This document shows, piece after piece, positions 51,945 to 63,650 of a stretch of DNA of 64,000 nucleotides (position 1 is its first letter; the number at the start of each line of letters is the position of its first letter). Both the position numbers and the translations under genes were made by a program. Source of the stretch: Scylla paramamosain (taxonomy: Eukaryota; Arthropoda; Malacostraca; Decapoda; Portunidae). The notes under the pieces are model-generated. The model was not told the origin of the DNA. It made no database searches and worked only from the letters and a program-made list of their open reading frames with translations. The stretch spans positions 6,892,501-6,956,500 of the forward strand of contig NC_087168.1 in the NCBI RefSeq assembly GCF_035594125.1. The letters run 5' to 3'.

Positions 51945-54900
51945 GTCAAAAACACTAAAAGGCAAGTTCTTCTTAAAAGTTGGTTTTATTCCCATGTAAT
52001 ATGATTGCCCTGCTTTTTAGTGCTTTATTGCCTAACACGCTCAAAAACACTCAAAGACACTTTTCTGGTAATATCATATTTTTCCCACATAAAGCTAGTT
52101 TCGCATGGAATTTGGGGTTTTGGTAACTAAGAATGTAAAAAAAACTCTTAAAATACACGCATTTAGTAAGGTTGTTCTGTTTCTTGATTAAGAGTGTTAT
52201 TCATGAGTTTCAGAATTTTGGTATCTTAGAATCTTCTCCATACAGTCGAGTTTTTGCGTTGTTTGCCTTGTGATTCTGGTGAAACTATAAAACACTCATT
52301 ATATACGCTTCTCGTTATGTCCTTTTTTTTCCTTATATAGAGTGCTTTGCATCCATTTTCGCGCTTTTTTTATGTAACAAGCTCAAAAACACACAAAATA
52401 TACTTTTTTTGATAATGTTATTCTATTTATTTATATTAGTTGGTTTGCATCTGTTTTAGCGTTTTTCTACGTAAATCTTTTAAAACACACGTTTCCAGTA
52501 ATTTTGTTTTAGATTTCCATATAGAGTGACTTTCATATTATTTATCGTTTTGGTGCCTAACATGCTTTTTGGTGCCTTTTGCTTCCCAATATAGAGTGCT
52601 TTCCATCCATTTTTGCGTTTTTTTGTAGGTAACAATTTCAAAAACACAAATAATATACCATTTTGGTAATGTTATTCTATTTCTTCATTTTGGTTGTTTT
52701 GCATCCATTTTAGCGTTTTCTACATAAAACACCGAAAAGACACGTTTTCAGTAATTTTGTTTTGGATTCTCATATAGATTGACTTCCTTGGGTTTTATCG
52801 TGTTGGTTCCTAACATGCTGAAAAACACTCATAAGACAGTTTTCTGGCAAAGACGTTTAATTTCCCCATATAGGTGGCTTTGCATGCACTTTAGGGGTTT
52901 GGTACATAACAGTCCGAAAAAAAAGCTAAATTTAACTTTTTTGATAATGTCCTTATTTCATATAATTTCCTGAAAATTTCCCGAATTTTGGCGCCTCCTT
53001 ACCTGTGAAGATGAATAAGAATGAAAAAAAAATATTGTATTTTTTTTTTCTCAATAAAGAGTGTAATTTGTGGCTTTTAGCTTTTTCGTACTTAATGAAT
53101 TTAAAAGCACTCATAATACACGTTTCTCGTCATGTCCTTTCATTTCCCAAAAATGGGGTTCTTTGCATGTATTTAAGCGTTTTTATTGGTAACATGATCA
53201 AAAACACTCAAAATACATGTTTTTCGTAATGTTATTCTGTTTCACCATAAAGTGTATTTTGCATGCATTTTAGCGTTTTGGTATATAACGAGCTCAAATA
53301 CACTTAAAGGCAAGTTCTTGTTAAAAATTGGTTTTATTCCAGTGTAATGTGATTGCCCTGCTTTTTAGTGCTTTATTGCCTAACACGCTCAAACACTCAA
53401 AAGACATTTTTCTGGTAATGTCATTTTTTTCCCACATAAAGCTGGTTTCGCATGTAATTTAGAGTTTTGGTAACTAAGGATGTGAAAAGCACTCAAAATA
53501 CACGCATTAAGTAAGATGGTTTTGTTTCTCAATTAAGAGTGTTGTTCCAGAGTTTCACCATTTTGGAATGTAAGAAACTTCTCTATATACAGAAGTTTTT
53601 GCGTTTTTTGCCTTGTGCTTCTTGTGAAACTATAAAACACTCATTATACACGTTCCTCGTAATGTCCTTTTGCTTCCCAATATAGAGTGCTTTCCATCCA
53701 TTTTCGTGTTTTTTGTAGGTAACAATTTCAAAAATGCTCAAAATATACCTTTTTGGTAATGTTATTTCATTTCTTCATATTGGTTGGTTTGCATCCGTTT
53801 TAGCGTTTTTCTACGTAAAACACCGATAAGACACGTTTTTAGTAATTTTGTTTTGGATTCCCATATAGATTGACTTCCATGTTATTTATCGTGTTGGTTC
53901 CTAACATGCTGAAAAACACTCATAAGACCGTTTTCTGGCAAAGACGTTTAATTTCCCCATATATGTGGCTTTCCATGCACTTTACGGGTTTGGTACATAG
54001 CAGTCCGATAAAAGCTAAATTTAACTTTTTGGATAGTGTTCTTATTTCACATAATTTCCTGAATTTTGCCCGAATTTTGTCATCTTGGTACCTGTGAAGA
54101 TGAATAAGAAAGAAAAAAAATATTGTATTTTTTTTTATTTATTTATTGTTTCTCAATAAAGAGTGTTATTTGTGGCTTTTAGCTTTTTGGTAATTAATGA
54201 ACTTAAAAACACTCATAATACACGTTTCTCGTAATCTCCTTTCGTTTCTCAAAAATAGTGTTCTTTGCATGTATTTAAGCGTTTTTATTGGTAACGTGAT
54301 CAAAAACACTCAAAATACATGTTTTTGGTAAAGTTATTCTGTTTCACCATAAAGAGTGTTTTCAATGCGTTTTAGTGTTTTGGTATATAAGGAGCTCAAA
54401 AACACTTAAAGGCAAGTTCTTGGTAAAAATTCCTTTTCCTCTAATGTAATGTGATATCCCTCTTTTTTAGTGCTTTATTGCCTATCACGCTCAAAAACAC
54501 TCAAAAGACACTTTTCTGGCAAAGTCATTTTTTTTTTATCCCACAAGTCTATTTTTGCATGCAATTTGGGGTTTTGGTAACTAAGAATGTGAAAAGCACT
54601 CAAAATACACGCATTTATTAAGGTTTTTCTGTTTCTCAATTAGAAATTACATGAGTTTTAGCATTTTTGTATCTAGGAAACCTCTCCATATACACGAGAT
54701 TTTGCGTTTTTTCCCTTGTGGTTCTATTGAACTATAAAACAATCATTATGCACTTTTCTTGCAATGTCCTTTTGTTTCCCAATATAGGGTGCTTTACATC
54801 AATTTTCGCGTTTTTCTTGTAGGTAACAAGCTGAAAAACACTCAAAATATATCTTTTTAGTAACATTTTTCTTATTCTTGATATTGGTTGCTTTGCATCC

Positions 54901-55889
54901 GTTTTAGCGATTTTCTACGTAAAACACTGAGAAGACACGTTACGTTTTCAGTAACTTTGTTTTGGACTCCCATATAGAGTGAGTTCCATATTATTTATCA
55001 TTTTGGTGCCTAACATGCTAAAAAACACTCAAAACACAGATTTCTGGTAAAGTCGTTTAATTTCCTCATATAGGAGGCTTTGCATGCACTTTAGGGTTTG
55101 GTACATAACAATCCGAAAAAAAAGCTGAAATTAACTTTTTTGATAATATTTTTTTATTATATGATTGCCCTGAATTTTCCCAGAATTTTGGCATATCGGT
55201 ACCTATGAATATGAATAACAAAAAAAAAAAAATTCTTATTTTCTTATTTTATTTTTTTTTTATTTTCTAAATAAAGAGTGTTATTTGTGGGTTTTAGCTT
55301 TTTGGTACTTAAGGAACTTAAAAAACACTCATAATACACGTTTCTCGTAATGTCCTTTTGTTTCCCAAACATAATGTTCTTTCCATGTATTTAAGCGTTT
55401 TTATAGATAACATGATCAAAAACACTCAAAATACATGTTTTTGGTAATGTTATTCTGTTTCTCCATAAAGTTTGTTTTGCATGCGTTTTAGCGGTTTGGT
55501 ATTTAAGCAGCTCAAAAACACTTAAAGGCAAGTTTTTGGTATAAATTAGTGTTATTCCAATGTAATATGTTTGCCCTGCTTTTTAGTACTTTGCATTTTG
55601 GATACCAAAATTGCCTATCACGCCGAAAAACACTTAAAAGACCCTTTTCTGGTAATGACATTTTTTTCTCACATAAAGGTTATTTCGCATGCAATTTGGG
55701 GTTTTGGTAACTGAGAATGTGAAAAGCACTGAAAATACACGCATTTAGTAAGGTTGTTCTGTTTCTCAGTTAAGAGTGTTATTCATGAGTTTCAGCATTT
55801 TGGTATCTAGGAACCTTCTCCATATACACGAGTTTTTGTGTTTTTTGATTTTTGGTTCTTTTGAACTATAAAAAAAAAGTTATAATACA
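51945..55889 (+). repeat. HOR array, forward, with shared unit variants
   Basis: Landmarks are at about 52999, 54088 and 55199. The stretch 52650-53560 shares private variants with 4760-5640: TTGGGTTTTATCGTGTTGG, GCTTTTTCGTACTTAATGAA and GCTCAAATACACTTAAAGGC. The stretch 51945-52570 shares CATACAGTCGA and AAATCTTTTAAAA with 9082-9703. Near 55594 a foreign piece, TTTGCATTTTGGATACCAAA, is inserted between the two halves of sub-repeat 4's box. No gene is present. Confidence 0.88.
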
Positions 55890-56235
55890 CATTTGCCAAA
55901 AACGTGTATTTTGAATGTTTTTCAGCTTATTTCGTACCAATACGCAAAAAATCATCCATTTCACCCTTTATAAGGTAAAGAGACGACATTCCCAGAAAAA
56001 ATGTTATTTCGGGGCTTTTCAACGTTAGCACCAAAACTCTAAAGAGCATGGAAGACACTCTATATAAAAATCAAAACAACATTATCAAAATGGTGTCTTT
56101 TGAGTGTTTTTGAGCTTCTTACATTCCAAAATGCTAAAACGCGTGCACAATAGCCTTTATCGGGAGACATTACCAAAAACGTATGATTTAAGCGTTTTCC
56201 AGCTTTTTAGAAACCAAAACGCCTAAATGAATGTG
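55890..56235 (-). repeat. Diverged monomers, reverse orientation
   Basis: At about 55893 the array flips: GCCAAAAACGTGTATTTTGA, ATTATCAAAATGGTGTC and GACATTACCAAAAACG are reversed monomer ends. Three or four diverged monomers follow. Orientation flips back near 56236-56260 (CACGTGATTCAGTATTTTAT). Confidence 0.7.
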
Positions 56236-57855
56236 CTAATCACGTGATTCAGTATTTTATTACCAAAGAAGCTCAAAAACACTTATAATATACGTTTTTG
56301 GTAATGTTGTTCTGTTTTTTTATATTCTGTATAGATTGTTGTACCTAACATGAGGAAAAAACCCATTTGTTTGGTTAATTTGTGTGCATTTTGGCGTTTT
56401 CGTACCCAATAAGCTCAAGAACACTCAAAACACACATTTTTGGTAATGTTCTATTTCACCATAAAGGATGTTTTGCACGCTTTTTAGAAATTCGGTACGT
56501 AAGAGGCTCAAAACATTGAAAAGACACGTTTTCGATGTTTTATATATTTTTTTCCTATATAGAGTTCTCCATGTTTTTTTTTTTGTGGGGTTGGTTTCTA
56601 ATATGGTAAAAACACTCAAATGACACGTTTCCGGTAATATAATTTCTTTACATCAAATAGTGTGCTGTCTGCATTTTGGCGTTTTGGTAGCTAATGATCG
56701 GGAAAACTCACAAAACACGAGTTTATAGGAATGTTGTCCTCTTTCTCCATAAAGGGTGTTTTTCATGCGTTTTAGAGTTTTAGTACGTAAGAAACTGAAA
56801 AACACTCAAAAGACAAGTTTTTGTTAATATTGATTGCTTTTCCTATACAGGTTCTCTTGCATGCACTTTGGTGTTTTTGTATCTAACAAGCTCAAAAACA
56901 CTCAGCATACAAGTTTTTCGTAATGTTGGTCTGTTTTTTTTTTTTTTTTTTTATGTATGGTGTTCACTATGCTTTTAGGCGTTTTGGTACCTATCATGGG
57001 GAAAAAAAACTTATAAAGTACGCTTTTGGTAATGTTGTTTTGTTTCTGCAAATATAGTATTATTCACCTGATTTAGCCTTTGGTATCTATGAAGCTGAAA
57101 AAGACATAATACACCTTTATGTTAATATCGTTTCTTTTACCTATATAGGGTAATTTGCATACATTTTGGAGTTTTGTTACCTAACAAGCTAAAAAAAATC
57201 TCAGAACATACGTTTTTACTAATATTGTTTTGGACGCCTTTTATCGTTTTGGTACGTAAAAAGCTCAGAAACGCTCGATTTTGTTAATGTTATCTTGTTT
57301 TCCCATATAGGGTGTTTTCCTTGCTTTTTTAGCGTTTTGTTGCCTAATACGCTCAAAACACCTAAATGACAAGTTTCTGGTGGTTTTGCTACTGGTTTTG
57401 TTAGTTTTTTTTTTTTTTTCTCTCTCTCTCATATAGAGTAATATTCACGTGTTTTAGCGTTTTGGTACATAAAAAAAATGAAAATAAAAACACTCATAAT
57501 ACACGTTTCTGTTAATATCGTTTCGTTTCCTTAAATAGGGTTCTTTGCATGCAATATGGGGTCTAGTACCTAACAAGTTAAAAGACACTGAAATAAGAAT
57601 TTTTTGCTAAAGTTTCCCATAAATGTTTCTTTGCTCACATTTTAGCGTTTTGTACGCTCAAAAACACTACGAGTAAAAAGAAACGTTTTTGACAATATTA
57701 TTCTGTTTCTCCATGAAGTTTCTTTTCTATGCATTTTAGTGTTTTGGTACGTAAAAAGCTGAAAACACTCAAAAGACACGTTTTTGTTTGTTTCTCCAGT
57801 ATAGCTGACTTTCCATGCACTTTGGCGTTTTCGAAAACACTACTAATACATGTTT
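56236..57855 (+). repeat. Diverged monomeric satellite, forward
   Basis: Monomers of about 95-110 bp with boxes such as GGCGTTTTGGTAGC and TTTAGCGTTTTGGTAC. They are poorly matched to the eleven HOR types and in no HOR order. T-runs and a CT-rich stretch (TTTTCTCTCTCTCTC near 57415-57430) are present. It resembles the block at 21436-22905 in kind, but is not a close copy of it. Confidence 0.7.
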
Positions 57856-59470
57856 TTGTACCCTAAATGAGGAAAGGAAACGCGACTTCCAGAAAAGTGC
57901 CTTTTGAATGTTTATTGGCGTGCTAGGCACCATAACGCTAAAAAGCATGGAAAGCACCCTATAAAGGAAAACAAAACAACTTAACCAAAAACGTGTGTTT
58001 TCAGTGTTTTTGAGTTTCTTACCTACCGAAACGCTAAAAGGCATGAAAAAAAAAAAAAAATGGAGAAATAATATTATCAAAAACAAATATTTAAAAAAGC
58101 ATGGAAAGCACCCTATAAAGGAAAACAAAACAACTTTACCATAAACGTGTGTTTTCATTATTTTTTACTTTCTTACGTACCGAAACGCTAAATCGCATGA
58201 AAAAAAAAACGGAGAAATAATATCAAAAACAAATATTTCGAGTGTTTTTGAGTTAGTTAAGTAGAAAAACGCCAAAATGCATATATAGTATCTTAAATAG
58301 GAAAATGAAAAGACGTTACTAAAATGTGTACTATTGGTGTTTTTTTTTTTTTTATTATTAGGTACGAAGTCGCTAAAATGCATGAATAACACTCTATATG
58401 AAATAACATTTCCAAAAACGTATATTTTCAGTGTTATCACATTGTTATGAATGAAAACGCCATAATGCATGTAAAGCCCCCTATTTGAGGAAAGGAAACG
58501 AGATTTCAGAAACGTGTCTAAAATGTGTTCTTCAGCGTGTTAGGCACAAAAATGCTAAAAAGCATACAAATCACCTGATATGGGAATACAAAACAACATA
58601 AAGAAAACGTTTCTTTTGAGTGTCCTACGTACCAAAACGATAAAAAAAAAAAACATCCTTTATGGAGAAACAAAATAACATTACCAAAAACAAGTATTTT
58701 TAATGTTTTATAAGATTGTTACGTAAAAAAACGCCTAAATGAATCGAAAATACCCTATATAGGAAAAATGAAAAGACATTACGAGAAACGTGTATTATGA
58801 GTGTTTTCGACCTTCTTAGTATCAAAAGGGTAAAACGCATGAATAACACTCTATATGGAGAAAAAGAACAATATTGCCAAAAAAAAAAAACGTGCATTTT
58901 GAGTGTTATGACATTGTTAGTTATCAAAAAGCCAAAATGCATGCAAAGGCCCATATATAGATATATGAAACGACATTAAAAACGCATGAAAATACCCTAT
59001 ATGGAGAAACAGAATACATTTACCCAAAACGTGTATTTTGAGTGTTTTTGAGCTTGTTATGTACAAAATCGCCTATCATCAAACAAAACACCCTGCATAT
59101 GGAAATGAAAGGACATTACGAGAAACGTTTGTTATGTTTTTTTTTTAATTATTACTCTCTTAAGTACCAAATCAGTAAAAAGCTTCAATAGTGCTCTGAA
59201 GAAAAAGAACAAACTTACCAAAAACGTGTATTTTTTTACATTGATAATTACCAAAATGCCAACATGCATGTAAAGCAAGCTATATGAAGAAATGAAACGA
59301 AATCATTAGAAACTTGTCTTTTGTTATTTTTTGAGCGTGTTCGGCACCAAATCAGTAAGAAGCAACGAAATCACCCTATAGGGGAATACAAAACTACTAA
59401 AACGTCTCTTTAGAGTGTTTTTTTAGGTTCTTACGAACTAAAATGTCAAAATACACTCCTTTATGGAGAA
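57856..59470 (-). repeat. Diverged monomeric satellite, reverse
   Basis: From about 57856 the monomers read on the minus strand (GTGCTAGGCACCATAACGCT, AACATTACCAAAAACAAG). They are diverged and without HOR order up to about 59470, where reversed HOR sub-repeats 3, 2 and 1 become recognisable. Confidence 0.72.
57941..58248 (-). repeat. 154-bp tandem duplication in diverged satellite
   Basis: AAAAGCATGGAAAGCACCCT occurs at 57941 and 58095 and is followed each time by TATAAAGGAAAACAAAACAA, a TACCGAAACGCTAAA box, an A-run and GGAGAAATAATAT. The two copies differ at several sites, so the event is not recent. Confidence 0.8.
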
Positions 59471-60525
59471 GCAGAATAACATTAACAAAAGTAAGTGTTT
59501 TTGAGTGTTTTTTTTATCATGTTACCTGTAAAAAACGCTTAAATACATGCAAAGATCCCTATATTTGGGAAACGAAAGGACATTACGAGAAATGTGTATT
59601 ATGAATGATTTTAAGTTCCTTAAGTACCAAAACGTTAAAACCTACAAATAACACTCTTTATAGAGAAAAAAATAAATAAACAAAAAAATTAGCATTTTTA
59701 TTTTCTTGTTATTGATGTTCATAGGTACCAATATGCCAAAATTCTGCAAAAATTCAGGAAAATTATGTGGAAAAAAGAACATTATCGAAAAAGTTAATTT
59801 TACCTTTTTTTCGGAGTTATGTACCAAACCATAAAGTGTATGCAAAGCCACCTATTTGGGAAAAATTTAAAGACTTTACAAGAAACCTGTCTTTTAAGTG
59901 TTTTTTCCGCATGTTAGGCACCAAAACGATAGATTATATGAAAGTCACTCTATATGGAAATCCAAAACAAAATTACTGAAAACGTATCTTTTAAAAGATT
60001 TACGTAGAAAAACGCTAAAACGGATGCAAACCAACCAATATGAAGAAATAGAATAACATTACCAAAAAAGTATATTTTGTGTTTTTTAGCTTGCTACAAA
60101 AAAAAAAAAAAACGTGAAAATGGATGCTAAACACTCTATATAAGAAAAAAAGAGGACATAACGAGAAACGTGTATAATGAGTGTTTTATAGTTTCACCAG
60201 AATCACAAGGCAAAAAACGCTAACACTCGACTGTATGGAGAAGTTTCTAAGATACCAAAATACTGAAACTCATGAATAACACTCTTAATCAAGATACAGA
60301 ACAACCTTACTAAATGCGTGTATTTTGAGTGATTTTTTACATTCTTAGTTACCAAAACCCCAAATTCCATGCGAAACTAGCTTTATGTGGGAAAAAAATT
60401 ACATTACCAGAAAAGTGTCTTTGAGTGTTCTTGAGCCTGTTAGGCAATAAAGCACTAAAAAACAGGGCAATCACATTACATGTGAATAAAACCAATTTTT
60501 ACGAAGAACTTGTCTATTACTGTTT
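59471..60525 (-). repeat. HOR array, reverse
   Basis: The reversed landmark CATAGGTACC is at 59720-59729. Read on the minus strand, the stretch matches 1900-2560 and 9090-9700 closely, including CATACAGTCGA, AAATCTTTTAAAA and the variant landmark ACCTATGAACATCAATAAC. Confidence 0.85.
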
Positions 60526-60529
60526 TTGA

Positions 60530-61010
60530 CACGCATTTAGTAATAAGGTTGTTCTGTTTCTCAATTAAGAGTGTTATTCATGAGTTTCAGCATTTTAGTA
60601 TCTAGGAAGCTTCTTCATATACACGAGTTTTTGCATTTTTTGCCTTGTGGTTTTTTTGAACTATAAAACATTTCTCATTATTCTCGCATTGTCCCTTTCT
60701 TTCCCAATATAGAGTGCTTTGTATCCATTTTCGCGTTTTTTTTTTTTGTAGGTAGCAAGCTCAAAAACACTCAAAATATACATTTTTGGTAATGTTTTTC
60801 TGCTTGTTGATATTGGTTGGTTTGTATCAGTTTTAGCGTTTTTCTACGTAAAACACTGAAAAGACACGTTTTTAGTAATTTTCTTTTTGATTCCCACATA
60901 GAGTGAGTTCCTTATTATTTATCGTTATGGTGCCTAACATGCTGAAAAATACTCAAAAGACAGATTTTTGGTAAGGTCTTTAATTTCCTTATATGGGACG
61001 CTTTGCATGT
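60530..61010 (+). repeat. Satellite cassette d, forward inside a reversed array
   Basis: This is the exact counterpart of cassette c in the opposite frame of reference. The left border is GTTTTTGACACGCATTTAGT (60532-60551) and the right border is CGCTTTGCATGTG (61000-61012). It holds sub-repeats 5 (part), 6, 7, 8, 9 and the beginning of 10. Confidence 0.88.
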
Positions 61011-63380
61011 GTTTTTAGTGTTTTTGAGCGTGTTACGCAATAAAGCACTAAAAGTCAGGCAATCACATCACATGGGAATAAAACCAAATTTTATCAAGAA
61101 CTTGCCTTTAAGTGTTTTTGAGCTCCTTACGTACCAAAACACTAAAACGCATGCAAAATACTTTTATAGAGAAACAGAATTACATAACCAAATACATGTA
61201 TTTTGAGTGTTTTTGATTATGTTAACTATAAAAACGCTTAAATACATGTAAAGAACCTTATGTTTTGGAAACGAAAGAACATTACGAGAAACGTGTATTA
61301 TGAGTGATTTTTAAGTTCCTTTGGTACCAAAAAGCTAAAACCCAAAAATAACACTCTTTAGAAAAAAAATAGATAAATAAATAAAAACATAAGAAAATGG
61401 TATTTTTTTTTTGTTATTCATCTTCATAGGTACCGAGATGCCAAAATTCTGCCAAAATTCAGGGAATTTATGAGGAAAAAAGAACATTATCATAAAAGTT
61501 AATTATAGCTTTTTTTCGGATTGTTATGTACCAAACCCTAAAGTGCATGCAAAGCCACCTTTATAGGGAAGTTAAACGACTTTACCAGAAACCTGTCTTT
61601 TCAGTGTTTTTCAGCATGTTAGGTAGGCACCAAAAACGATAAATAATTTGGAAGTCAGTCAATATGTGAATCCAAAAGAAAATTACTGAAAACGTGTCTT
61701 TTCAGTGTTTTACGTAGAAAAACGCTAAAGCGGATACAAAATAGAATAACATTACCAAAAAGATATATTTTGAGTGTTTTTGAGCTTGTTACCCACAAAA
61801 AATGCAAAAATGGATGTAAAGCACTCTATATTAGGAAACAAAAGGAGAAACGAGAAAGGTGTATAATGAGTGTTTTATAATTTCAAAGAAACCACAAGGC
61901 AATAAACGCAAAAACTCGTGTATATAGAGAAATTTTTTATATACCAAAATGAATAAATGCATGAATAACACTTTTAATCGATAAACAGAACTACCTTACC
62001 AAATTGTGTATTTTGACTGTTTTTCACATTTTTAGTTACGAAAATGCCAAATTACATACGAAACTAGATTCATGTGGGAAAAAAAATGACATTACCAGAA
62101 AAGTGTCTTTTGAGTGTTTTTCAGCGTGATATGCAACAAAGCTCTAAAAAGCAGAACGATCACATTATATGAAAATAAAACCCAATTTTACGAAGAAGTT
62201 TTTTTTAACCCTTTATATACCAAACTGCTAAAACGCATGCAAAACAAACTTTATGGAGAAACAGAATAACATTACCAAAAACATATATTTTGAATGTTTT
62301 TGATCATGTTATCTATAAAAACGCTTAAGTACATGCAAAGAACATTATGTTTGGGAAACAAAAGGACATTACAAGACACGTGTATTATGAGTGTTTTTAT
62401 AAGTTCCTTAAGTTCCAAAAAGCTAAAACACACAAATAACACTAGTTATATAAAAAAAAAATAAATAAAAAAAAATAAAATAAATAGGATTTTTTTTTTT
62501 TTTTATTCATCTTCATAGGTACCGAGATGTCAAAATTCTGGGAAAATTCAGGGCAGTTATGTGATAAAAGAATATTATCAAAAAAGTTAATTTCAACTTT
62601 TATTTTTTCGGACTGTTATGTACCACGCCCTAAAGTACATGCAAAGCCTCCAATATGAGGAAATTAAACGACCTTACCAGAAATCTGTGTTATAAGTGTT
62701 TTTTTAGCATGTTAGGCACCAAAACAATAAATAATAAGGAACTCACTCTATATGGGAATCCAAAACAAACTTACTGAAAACGTGTCTTCTCAGTGTTTTA
62801 CGTAGAAAAACGTTAAAACGGATGGAAACCAAGCAATATGAAGAAATAGAAAAACGTTACCAAAAAGGTATATTTTGAGTGTTTTTGAGCTTTTTACCTA
62901 CAAAAAAACGCGAAAATTGATGCAAAACACTCTATTTCGAGAAACAAAAGGACATTGCAAGAAAAGTGTATAATGAGTGTTTTATAGTTCAAAAGAACCA
63001 CAAAGAAAAAACCGAAAATACTCGTGTATATGGAGAGATTTCCTAGATTCCAAAATGCTGAAACTTATGAATAACACTCAGTTGAGAAACGGAACAACCT
63101 TACAAAATGCATGTATTTTGAGTGCTTTTCACATTCTTAGTCACCAAAAACCCAAAATTGCATGCGAAACCACCTTTATGTGAGAAAAAAAATTACATTA
63201 CCAGAAAAGTGTCTTTAAAGTGTTTTTGAGCGTGATAGGCAATAAAGCACTAAAAAGCAGGGCAATCATATTACATTGGAATAACACCAATTTATACCAA
63301 AAACTTGCCTTTAAGTGTTTTTGAGCTCCTTATATACAAAACTGCTAAAACGCATGGAAAACACACTTTATGGAGAAGCA
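61011..63380 (-). repeat. HOR array, reverse, arm of a long inverted repeat
   Basis: Reversed landmarks CATAGGTACC are at 61425 and 62514, 1089 bp apart. On the minus strand the stretch matches about 6480-8777 in order, including the variants GATCGTTCTGC, TTTGTTGCATATCA, AATTTGGCATTTT and CACAATTTGGTAAGGTAG. Base pairs 61010 and 8778 correspond, as do about 62215 and 7560. Confidence 0.85.
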
Positions 63381-63384
63381 ATTT

Positions 63385-63650
63385 TTTTTTGTAGGTAACA
63401 AGCTCAAAAACACTGAAAATATACATTTTTGGTAATGTTTTTCTGCTTCTTGATATTGGTTAGTTTGCATCAGTTTTAGTGTTTTTCTACGTAAAACACT
63501 GAGAAGACACGTTTTCAGTAATTCTCTTTTGGATTCCCACATAGAGTGAGTTCCTTATTATTTATCGTTTTGGTGCCTAATATGCTGAAAAAAAGTCAAA
63601 AGACAGATTTCTGGTAGGGTCTCTAATTTAATCATATGCGAGGCGTTGCA
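63385..63650 (+). repeat. Satellite cassette e, partial, forward inside a reversed array
   Basis: The right border CGAGGCGTTGCATGTC (about 63639-63654) is the same kind of junction as in cassettes b, c and d. The left border, in an A/T run at about 63378-63392 (GAGAAGCAATTTTTTTTTTG), is different. Only sub-repeats 7, 8, 9 and the start of 10 are included. Confidence 0.8.

Noticed and set aside
1886..55889. Regular short repeats suggesting a CRISPR array
   Set aside because: The repeats are joined head to tail without unique spacers of even length, the period is 97 bp, monomers diverge along their length, and the context is eukaryotic.
60530..61010. Treating cassette d as a new forward insertion
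   Set aside because: It is the reversed-context counterpart of the inverted cassette at 51464-51944, with the same two borders, so it is not a separate event.
2455..63542. Many reading frames of 60-120 codons with similar products, such as peptides with ASIFAFFVGNKLKNT or LSVFELLTYQN
   Set aside because: They recur with the HOR period, exist on both strands and in several frames, begin and end at different points in different units, and break at each homopolymer change. They are by-products of the satellite and not a protein family.
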